From: Tannerella sp.
GTDB taxonomy: Bacteria; Bacteroidota; Bacteroidia; Bacteroidales; Tannerellaceae
DNA length: 5,207 nt
Direction of reading: 5' to 3'
Assembly: GCA_031289515.1 (NCBI GenBank)
Contig: JAITPH010000231.1
Span: forward strand, 1-5,207
The notes beneath the pieces are model-generated. The model was not told the origin of the DNA. It made no database searches and was given only the letters and a program-made list of their open reading frames with translations. A program made the position numbers and the translations under genes. This document shows positions 1 to 5,207 of this stretch, one piece after another. How positions within the stretch are numbered: position 1 is the first letter of the stretch; each line of letters opens with the position of its first letter.

Positions 1-80
1 ATTATACTTTTCAAACCCTAATCATAATCACGGTGGCAAAACTTACAATTCCTTATCTATTTCTTTTATCCGCTACGTAT
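1..80. other. AT-rich noncoding stretch at the window edge
   Basis: No supported gene, RNA or clear promoter is visible. Together with the relic and repeats up to 355 it forms the gene-poor region downstream of the PL8 gene. On the minus strand a TTTG and a TAGGGTTTG occur here, but their sequence and spacing fit the Bacteroidota promoter consensus poorly. Confidence 0.4.
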
Positions 81-87
81 TAGCCGT

Positions 88-186
88 TTGTGCAGTTTCC
101 GCACATAAAATAGCGCAAACTTACACATTTTCCGTACATAAAACAGCATGGATTTACACATTTTCCGTGCATAAATCCATTAATTG
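88..186. repeat. Three imperfect 33-bp tandem repeats
   Basis: Copies start at 88, 121 and 154. The best pair shares TTACACATTTTCCGT followed after one variable base by CATAAA; the copy at 88 keeps TTTCCG, ACATAAAA and AGC but differs in its first bases. The period is 11 codons, so in the minus-strand frame continuing from the ATPase relic it encodes an FM-x-G-(K/N)-C-(V/T) pattern three times, beginning at 175, 142 and 109. Each unit has a potential short stem around a seven-base loop (AGTTTCC or ATTTTCC). The copies are adjacent with no unique spacers, so this is not a CRISPR array. Function is unknown. Confidence 0.85.
148..180. repeat. Inverted repeat, 9-bp perfect arms
   Basis: ATGGATTTA (148-156) and TAAATCCAT (172-180) are perfect reverse complements separated by 15 bases. 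Inside, CAC (157-159) can pair with GTG (167-169) around the loop ATTTTCC, leaving a two-base bulge at 170-171. No T-run follows on either strand as needed for a typical intrinsic terminator. It overlaps the third 33-bp repeat. Confidence 0.65.
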
Positions 187-202
187 TTCGAGTAAATAAC
201 TG

Positions 203-334
203 TGATACAACGTAATACTCAGGAGTGTTTTCGCAAAAATATTTCAACGAAATCAAGGCACGAGGCACTTCCTGCACCTCGTCAAAAATAAGCAAAGTAT
301 TTGACGACGAAATTTTCATATTGAGAAACATTTC
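203..334 (-). pseudogene. Fragment of an AAA_14 / DUF4143-type ATPase (Walker B region only)
   Basis: Starting nine codons after the PL8 stop and in the same frame, the minus strand encodes a stretch that includes NTLLIFDEVQEVPRALISLK (319-242) and continues YFCENTPEYYVV (241-206). This matches the Walker B region of the AAA_14/DUF4143 ATP-binding proteins abundant in Bacteroidales: LLIFDE is the hydrophobic run plus Asp-Glu, and the ..SLKYFCEN.PEY.VV continuation is a family hallmark. Intact members are around 400 residues or more. Here the Walker A P-loop and all N-terminal sequence are absent, and similarity stops near Ser at 205-203, where family members continue into a Gly-Ser-Leu-Leu-Gly segment. 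The frame instead runs through repeats to a stop at 82-80. An ATG at 331 could start an 83-residue frame, but no functional ATPase could result. I read it as a decayed or recombined relic; family recognition is from memory of the motif, not a search. Confidence 0.75.
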
Positions 335-355
335 AGCCGGGTATCTCGACTGTTT

Positions 356-2485
356 TTATTTCCGCAAATCTATTTTGACGGCGACGCCTTTGGCGTTGGC
401 TGTCGGGACGGTTATAACCGTCCGGTTTTCATTGTCGTTGTATTTGCAGTATTTGCCTGTCCATTTGCCGCTTATTGAGAGGATGACCTCGTCGGCTTTC
501 TGCGTCGGCTCGGCTACTGATAAGACAAGTTTAGTTCCGCCGGCTTCAATGCCCGCTTCGACACCTGCTTTGACACCAGCCTCGACATCCGCCTCGATTG
601 AGATGATACAAGGCGTCTGAGAAACAATAGGCATAAGTGATTGGAAATGGTTACTTGGAGAGCTTTCCATTGATGCCGATTCAAAAAATACCGTCCGGAG
701 GATATTTTTGTAGCTCACGGCATGAATTTTTTCGGTGTTGCAGAGAATTTCTATTCCGGAGCGTTCGAGAGAATTAAGCCAGTTGTCGCGTCGGACGTCG
801 GGGAAGACGATGTATGAATATGCGGCGTTTTTCGGCGCTGCGCCATGACTTATCCAGAGGCTAAACACATCCATCTCCACAGGCTCCGGACTGCCGACAG
901 ACGCAGTACGATTCCAACTGCCTGTAGCCTTGCCTGTTCCAATCTTCAGCGAGGCGTCGCCAAGAACAAAATACGCCATTCCATCGTGATAAACAGCCTG
1001 TCCGCCATCTATCCCGCGAATATCGACATCGCCCTTTTGCAGTTTCTGGTCTATCGACGTCGTTATCTCATATCCGTTATCGCTGCGAATATCGCTGCCA
1101 AGACATACAACCGCCTGATCGGTAAAGAAATATGACTTATGCACATACAAGCCTGTATCGCTGACCATAATTGCCGAAACGCCAGTGCGGTCGCCCGACA
1201 GTCCACCGACAAAATCATGTTTATTACTGTAATAACGACTCATTATCACGCCGGGAAAGAGTGAATCGGTCATTGCGCAAGTCGTGCCCGGCACGAGCGT
1301 CCAATCCCATACCGGAAAAATATCTTCATACTCGGCGCCGGTGCGATAAAAGAAAAGACCTCCGTTGCCGAGGAAGCGGCCAAGCAGGTTTTCGTAGTTG
1401 ATAATTTCGGAGCCGACAGTACGAAAGGAACTCATTTTCAGCCCTGCGCTCCATGATTCCGCACGATACAGACCATAATCGGAATACGGAAAGAAGCGGT
1501 ATCCTGTCAAGTCGTTGCCTGCAACCGACGATTTGATGTCCCGCCCGATGATATGCGTGTATTCATCAGCTTTGTCGGGATTGGCGAATATCATATTTTC
1601 CAATGCCGTTCCATAGCTGCGGGCTTTACTTGTCTGTGCGTTGCGCACAACCTGACGACCACACGAGCCAATATCCATAAATCCCTTCCAAACAGTCCAT
1701 TGCAGACCTCCAACAAGATAATTGTGGAGTATCGACAGTTGTTCTTCCGAAAATTCATATTCCGTACCTTTGAAAAGCCTCGCCCAGTACGACTGAGTAT
1801 TGGCGTATGACAGACCGTAGTTTCCAAACTGCTGCTGCGGACCGTGCTGATGAAAACTCATATCCGGACGTATGCCTTCGCCTTCATAACTCACCACCAA
1901 CTCGCGCACAATATAATCGCGGGCTTCAAGAAACAGTTTTTCATCTTTTTGCAGGATAGCGCGCACGAGAACGTTTTCCGCAAGCCAGACGCTGTTTTGA
2001 CCTGTCATGCCGAACTTTGCATTCTTCATATATCCGATAGCCGCGTCCATTTCCGCCTTGCTCATTTCGTCTTCCATCAGCAGAAACAGCGAGCCGAGAA
2101 TCTTAGGCACGCCAATCTCGTTGTACCACCAGTTTGCGCATACGAAACCGCCGTCCGCCCAATATTTCATTCCCTGATGAATCTTGCGCGAAAGCGATTT
2201 GTTGCCGTAAAAAGCCGATTTCCGGTATTTATAAGCCGACGCCATAGCCGCAAGGCGACTTGCATGAGTAGCCGGTTCCCAACTGCTGCGTTTTTTATCC
2301 TGATAATCAATATCGCCCCACGAGCCGTCGGCTTTCTGAGAGTCCATTATGGTTTTGACGCTTTCGTCCGACGGTTTCGATTGAAGTTCAAGAATGCTTC
2401 GCTTTACCTGTTGCATATCTTTAACTCCTGCTAAACAGCTGATTGCCGGAATGACGGCTAACAAAATAAACAATGTGCGTTTCAT
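356..2485 (-). CDS. PL8 family polysaccharide lyase (chondroitin AC / hyaluronan lyase type), exported
   Basis: Cleaves chondroitin sulfate and/or hyaluronan by beta-elimination, giving unsaturated oligosaccharides suited to the upstream GH88. At 709 residues it is close to Pedobacter chondroitin AC lyase (about 700). Domains: leader 1-20 (MKRTLFILLAVIPAISCLAG; lipoprotein Cys17 possible but the lipobox is poor), alpha/alpha toroid about 25-345, central beta-supersandwich about 350-605, small C-terminal beta-sandwich about 610-709. Family blocks include NWWYNEIGVPKILGSLFLLM (118-137) and SFHQHGPQQQFGNYG (210-224). With a constant offset of 11, Asn164, His214, Tyr223, Arg277, Arg281, Glu360 and Asn363 fall on Asn175, His225, Tyr234, Arg288, Arg292, Glu371 and Asn374 of the Pedobacter enzyme (numbers from memory), so the active site appears complete. 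Odd feature: a five-copy four-residue repeat (631-650) in the C-terminal domain. The gene starts 8 bases after the PL12 stop and is the last intact gene of the unit seen here. Chondroitin versus hyaluronan preference, and endo versus exo mode, cannot be read from sequence. Confidence 0.95.
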   Translation of the reverse strand: MKRTLFILLAVIPAISCLAGVKDMQQVKRSILELQSKPSDESVKTIMDSQKADGSWGDIDYQDKKRSSWEPATHASRLAAMASAYKYRKSAFYGNKSLSRKIHQGMKYWADGGFVCANWWYNEIGVPKILGSLFLLMEDEMSKAEMDAAIGYMKNAKFGMTGQNSVWLAENVLVRAILQKDEKLFLEARDYIVRELVVSYEGEGIRPDMSFHQHGPQQQFGNYGLSYANTQSYWARLFKGTEYEFSEEQLSILHNYLVGGLQWTVWKGFMDIGSCGRQVVRNAQTSKARSYGTALENMIFANPDKADEYTHIIGRDIKSSVAGNDLTGYRFFPYSDYGLYRAESWSAGLKMSSFRTVGSEIINYENLLGRFLGNGGLFFYRTGAEYEDIFPVWDWTLVPGTTCAMTDSLFPGVIMSRYYSNKHDFVGGLSGDRTGVSAIMVSDTGLYVHKSYFFTDQAVVCLGSDIRSDNGYEITTSIDQKLQKGDVDIRGIDGGQAVYHDGMAYFVLGDASLKIGTGKATGSWNRTASVGSPEPVEMDVFSLWISHGAAPKNAAYSYIVFPDVRRDNWLNSLERSGIEILCNTEKIHAVSYKNILRTVFFESASMESSPSNHFQSLMPIVSQTPCIISIEADVEAGVKAGVEAGIEAGGTKLVLSVAEPTQKADEVILSISGKWTGKYCKYNDNENRTVITVPTANAKGVAVKIDLRK
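536..595 (-). repeat. Five tandem 12-bp units encoding (E/K)-A-G-V inside the PL8 gene
   Basis: Read on the minus strand, five contiguous in-frame 12-base units (595-584, 583-572, 571-560, 559-548, 547-536) encode EADV, EAGV, KAGV, EAGI and EAGG, residues 631-650. The unit is roughly GArGCnGGyGTC. Alanine codons differ between most copies (GCG, GCT, GCA, GCG, GCC), so the DNA copies have diverged at silent sites while the peptide pattern is kept. The repeat lies between the PCIISIEA strand and the TKLVLSVAEPTQ strand of the C-terminal beta-sandwich, where related PL8 enzymes normally have only a short turn. Confidence 0.9.
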
Positions 2486-2500
2486 GATTTCTTTTATTTT
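2486..2500 (-). promoter_or_regulatory. A-rich translation initiation region of the PL8 gene
   Basis: On the coding strand the bases before the ATG read AAAATAAAAGAAATC, overlapping the TAA stop of the PL12-like gene (2496-2494). AAAAGAAA is the only ribosome-site-like element and lacks a GGAGG core, which fits Bacteroidota. The 8-base gap leaves no room for a promoter and supports cotranscription. Confidence 0.5.
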
Positions 2501-4536
2501 TTAATGAAAGAATATTTGATTAGATTCTTATTCAGGAAAGGGACGCATAACGTCCACTCGCCCAAATCCTTAACGACGATGCGGACAGTGACGCCGTCGC
2601 CGGTTTCGGAAATTAATGACGTTTCGATTTCGGGTGCATTCTTTTCGTAGGGAAAGAGCAGCCAGACAAACGTGTCGTCGGCAGGCAGATCAGTGGTATA
2701 CACGGAAGTCGTGTTGGGCGTATACTCGTTATAAATCTTGCTGTACCAGCCCTGCATCGGGTTTTCCTGTCCGGAGACGAGTTCGGGCTTTGCATTTTTT
2801 ATTCCGACAGGGATGATGCGAAGATTTCCTGTTTCATTGCCGGTCGCTACAGAGCCGTCGCCCTGAACAGCCACCTTGCACGAAGGATGCCAATGCCACA
2901 GCGTCCCGACCTGTCGCGGGCGGTCAGTCGCGAGCCTGTCGGCTACGATCCAAAACCGGTCGCGGACGTACATTACCGATCGCGTATGTTCAAAACGTCC
3001 CTTCGTATCAATGAACTTATCGAACATTCCGCTGCCGTAATCATATTCGTTTTCGATACGAAAATGATTTTCATCAACAGGCTCTTCAGCCACAGCCACT
3101 CCCTTGTCCTGTCCGTTGCCATCGACAAGCACGAGGTTATGACCCTGACTACCGATGGCATACTTGCGGAATCTGTCGGATACCGCGCCGCTATATGCAA
3201 ACCGGCCTGCATCGACTAACAGGTCGCGACCGTAAGCCGCAACCGACAGATGCAGTTTGTCATTATGCTGATGACCCGATCCCCACGGTCCCATGTCGAA
3301 AAACGACCAGTGAGCGTTGGCGTCGAAACCGCTGCGCGAAATGAGATGTCCGGCGAAAGGAAAAAAGCGCGACGGAGAGCCTGCCGGTTTAACGCCTTTC
3401 TCGCCGTTCGATGCGATATACGTCCATTCGGGAGCATCTTGTTCTTCGGCAGCTTTCAGCACGCTGTTTCTGTTGAAATCCAAGTCGGAATCATTATTCA
3501 ACAGACCCCATCCGTCGGGTCGCATAGTCCATGCCAGATAATTCCACATGTCGCGTATGGTATTGTCGTAATAATCAGGCAACTTAACGTCGGCAGACTT
3601 GCATATATCGGCCAACAGGCTGAAATTAGACAGAGCGACATGATGATAATGCGAGGTCAGTTCCGTCTGCACTCCGTCGGGATAAACCTGTTCCTTCATA
3701 CTCCCGACCATGGCGTTCACAGAATATTCGATCCATTCGGGAGCGTCGCGAAACTCTTGCCATGCGCTTGCAACGGTTGCCAGCCCTGTCATCTCCATTG
3801 TGAGCCAGTTGCCTCCGGCATGAAAATTACGCGCATAATGGGCGTGCGAAGGCAGACTTGTCAGTATAAGCAACTGCGTAGCGGGGCTTATAAGTCCGGT
3901 GTTCCACAACTCGAAAAATACCGATTTCCACATCTTTTCGCGGAAGCTGACTTCAAGTCCGCGCCACATCGCCGTATTGCTTCTTTTATCCGGATAAGGC
4001 AAGCTGCTTATAATCCAGTCTTTTACAAACGCATCAATATAACGCGCATATTTCGGGTTGCCGGTCGCAAAATAGGCAGGTAAAAGGTCGCGAACAGGAT
4101 AATGACGATTCAATGCCCATGCCCATTCGACATCGTCTTTCGGACCCTTGTACGCCCACATAAGGCGTCCGTCCGGCAAACGGGGCGTCCGACCTTTTAC
4201 CTCCTGAAAAACATACGTATCCTGCAATATCGTATCTGCTACATCCGTAGTCTTTTGCGACGACGCAGGCAGTTTATTCTCCGGCAATATCAGCTTCGAC
4301 TTCGAGTAGTATGCAAGCAACGCTTTACCAGCCGCCGCCAAATCTTTCTTCGCATAAGCCGCTTTTACATCTTCCAATCCCGGATAATCGAGATTCAGAG
4401 CACCGAACAGTGCATATACCTGTTCGGGATAAAACTTACAGACGTCTTCGACCGAAGTCATGTCTTGCCAACTTTCCTTTGACCGGCAAGAGACGCACAT
4501 CGACAGCAATAAAGCCGTAATAAACAAAGCCTTCAT
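2494..4536 (-). CDS. Heparinase II/III-fold polysaccharide lyase, PL12-like (heparinase III type), exported
   Basis: Probable lyase cleaving the bond next to a uronic acid in a glycosaminoglycan, most likely heparan sulfate. The 680-residue length fits heparinase III-type enzymes (about 660). Residues 1-17 form a leader (MKALFITALLLSMCVSC); Cys17 could be a lipoprotein cysteine, and it is followed by Arg-Ser-Lys rather than the acidic residues of surface-export signals, so a periplasmic position is plausible. An alpha-helical toroid spans roughly 30-380 and a heparinase II/III beta-sandwich roughly 390-680. Asn243 (GGNWLTMEM) and Tyr297 (TSHYHH) are 54 residues apart, as are Asn240 and Tyr294 of Pedobacter heparinase III (numbers from memory). 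His422 and His424 in GHQHND supply the expected catalytic/metal-site histidines, and GRDLLVDAGRFAYSG is a family hallmark. The start is set by the leader and by the TAG of GH88 two bases upstream. Related heparinase-fold families (PL15, PL21, PL33, PL37) are alternatives, and PL33 has hyaluronan/chondroitin activity, so fold is near certain but substrate is not. Confidence 0.88.
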   Translation of the reverse strand: MKALFITALLLSMCVSCRSKESWQDMTSVEDVCKFYPEQVYALFGALNLDYPGLEDVKAAYAKKDLAAAGKALLAYYSKSKLILPENKLPASSQKTTDVADTILQDTYVFQEVKGRTPRLPDGRLMWAYKGPKDDVEWAWALNRHYPVRDLLPAYFATGNPKYARYIDAFVKDWIISSLPYPDKRSNTAMWRGLEVSFREKMWKSVFFELWNTGLISPATQLLILTSLPSHAHYARNFHAGGNWLTMEMTGLATVASAWQEFRDAPEWIEYSVNAMVGSMKEQVYPDGVQTELTSHYHHVALSNFSLLADICKSADVKLPDYYDNTIRDMWNYLAWTMRPDGWGLLNNDSDLDFNRNSVLKAAEEQDAPEWTYIASNGEKGVKPAGSPSRFFPFAGHLISRSGFDANAHWSFFDMGPWGSGHQHNDKLHLSVAAYGRDLLVDAGRFAYSGAVSDRFRKYAIGSQGHNLVLVDGNGQDKGVAVAEEPVDENHFRIENEYDYGSGMFDKFIDTKGRFEHTRSVMYVRDRFWIVADRLATDRPRQVGTLWHWHPSCKVAVQGDGSVATGNETGNLRIIPVGIKNAKPELVSGQENPMQGWYSKIYNEYTPNTTSVYTTDLPADDTFVWLLFPYEKNAPEIETSLISETGDGVTVRIVVKDLGEWTLCVPFLNKNLIKYSFIKK

Positions 4537-4552
4537 AACTATTTTTTCTGCA
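4537..4552 (-). promoter_or_regulatory. A-rich translation initiation region of the PL12-like gene
   Basis: The 16 bases before the ATG read CAGAAAAAATAGTT on their 3' side. They hold no Shine-Dalgarno core but carry an A-run, as is usual in Bacteroidota. The region overlaps the last codons and TAG stop of GH88, so initiation probably relies on coupling with upstream translation. No separate promoter can lie between the two genes. Confidence 0.5.
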
Positions 4553-5207
4553 ATGCCTTAAACCTTAGCAAAGCCTCGATATAATAGTAATCGGCGTATG
4601 TTAGCGGCACGTCGACTTCCGAATTTCCTTTCAGATGACCGACCGAATGTTTCAGAATGAAATTGCCGTTAGTTCCCAATTCTGCAAAATACTCCGGCGA
4701 CGAAAGCGTACGCACCTGACGTTCGGCAACTTTAAGATATTCTTTTGACAACTCGCCATCGACATAACCGCTCAGTTCGACAAGCGCTGATGCGATGATG
4801 GCGCCCGCCGAAGCGTCGCGGAGAGTGTTGGGAATATCAGGGTCGTTGAAGTCCCAGTACGGAATTTTGTCGTCAGGCATGTTCGGATGGTTGATGACGA
4901 AATTCGCAATGTGTATTGCCTGATTGAGGTATGACTGTATCTTCGTTTCGCGGTACATCACGGTATATCCGTACAGACCCCATGCCTGTCCGCGTCCCCA
5001 AGCCGACTCGTCGCTGTAACCCTGATGGGTGTTTTTCTTTTCGGGAAGCCCTGTTATCGTATCATACGAAACGACATGAAAAGAGCTGTAATCCGGGCGG
5101 AAATGATTTTTAATCGTCGTGTTGGAATGTGTCACGCAGATGTCTTTGAATTTGGCGTCGCCCGACACGTTAGCAGCCCACATAAGGAACTCAAGATTCA
5201 TCATGTT
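4539..5207 (-). CDS. Unsaturated glucuronyl hydrolase, GH88 family (C-terminal part, 5' end cut by window edge)
   Basis: Removes the 4,5-unsaturated uronic acid left at the non-reducing end of GAG oligosaccharides by polysaccharide lyases, through hydration of the double bond. The 222 visible residues begin NMMNLEFLMWAA, which in this family directly follows the catalytic Asp (Asp149 of the Bacillus GL1 enzyme, numbering from memory); that Asp should be the first codon beyond the window. Counting on from it, visible His44, His61, Gln62, Arg72 and Trp76 fall exactly on His193, His210, Gln211, Arg221 and Trp225. The GRGQAWGLYGY block and the C-terminal ADYYYIEALLR segment are also typical. Family members are usually about 380-400 residues, so roughly 170-180 N-terminal residues are missing, including the other catalytic Asp and any signal peptide; cellular location cannot be judged. 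The frame ends in TAG two bases before the next gene, so the two are probably translationally coupled. Family assignment is very secure; preference for sulfated or unsulfated substrate is not resolved. Confidence 0.95.
   Translation of the reverse strand, partial: NMMNLEFLMWAANVSGDAKFKDICVTHSNTTIKNHFRPDYSSFHVVSYDTITGLPEKKNTHQGYSDESAWGRGQAWGLYGYTVMYRETKIQSYLNQAIHIANFVINHPNMPDDKIPYWDFNDPDIPNTLRDASAGAIIASALVELSGYVDGELSKEYLKVAERQVRTLSSPEYFAELGTNGNFILKHSVGHLKGNSEVDVPLTYADYYYIEALLRFKALQKK

Noticed and set aside
1..60. Bacteroidota-type promoter on the minus strand (TTTG with TAnnTTTG)
   Set aside because: The candidate reads TAGGGTTTG with three rather than two intervening bases and the distance to the upstream TTTG is shorter than usual; no gene start is visible to support it.
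88..186. CRISPR array
   Set aside because: The 33-bp copies abut each other with no unique spacers, there are only three, and no cas gene is present.
333..358. Intrinsic terminator right after the PL8 stop
   Set aside because: CAGTCG and CGGCTG on the coding strand can form a 6-bp stem with one G-T pair, but no T-run follows, so termination is not supported.
225..620. Plus-strand open frame with a Pro-Ala-Ser-Thr repeat near its end
   Set aside because: The PAST-like pattern is just the complement of the 12-bp repeat in PL8, and the frame spans the PL8 3' end and the ATPase relic.
1844..2434. Plus-strand open frame (196 codons) opposite the PL8 gene
   Set aside because: It lies entirely antisense to the PL8 catalytic domain and its product is rich in His, Arg and Phe with no domain pattern.
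3250..4083. Long plus-strand open frame (277 codons) opposite the PL12-like gene
   Set aside because: It is antisense to a gene with a conserved active site, its product shows no recognisable motif, and it is the kind of shadow frame expected opposite a long real gene.

Overview
The window looks like part of a polysaccharide utilisation locus from a Bacteroidota genome, probably a host-associated Bacteroidales. The reasons are: A-rich, Shine-Dalgarno-poor translation starts; Sec-type leaders, one ending in a lipobox-like Cys; the trio of glycosaminoglycan (GAG) enzymes; and a remnant of an AAA_14/DUF4143-type ATPase, a family very common in this phylum. No rRNA or marker gene is present, so the assignment is inferred from gene content.

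All three intact reading frames lie on the minus strand and are read from high to low coordinates. They are packed as one transcription unit. First (5207-4539) is the C-terminal part of a GH88 unsaturated glucuronyl hydrolase, whose 5' end lies outside the window. Two bases later comes a complete PL12-like heparinase II/III-fold lyase with an export leader (4536-2494). Eight bases later comes a complete PL8 lyase of the chondroitin AC/hyaluronan lyase type with an export leader (2485-356). Active-site residues are retained in all three. Together they form a GAG breakdown set: the two lyases cleave uronic-acid polymers by beta-elimination and leave a 4,5-unsaturated uronic acid at the new non-reducing end, and GH88 removes that sugar. 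Pairing a heparinase III-like lyase with a PL8 lyase suggests the operon handles both heparan-type and chondroitin/hyaluronan-type chains, unless the PL12-like enzyme has a different specificity. No susC/susD, sulfatase or regulator is visible; they would be outside.

The left end (1-355) has no intact gene. Nine codons after the PL8 stop, in the same frame, is a short relic of an AAA_14/DUF4143-type ATPase with a clear Walker B motif. It breaks off near 203 and the frame runs into three imperfect 33-bp tandem repeats (88-186). Each repeat can fold a small hairpin, and the last sits inside a 9-bp inverted repeat. Bases 1-80 hold nothing I can support.

The most notable points are the mixed PL12/PL8/GH88 operon, an in-frame five-copy Glu-Ala-Gly-Val-type repeat inserted in a turn of the PL8 C-terminal domain, and the ATPase relic joined to hairpin-forming repeats. 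None of these proves a wholly new system; the relic and repeat region is the least explained part.
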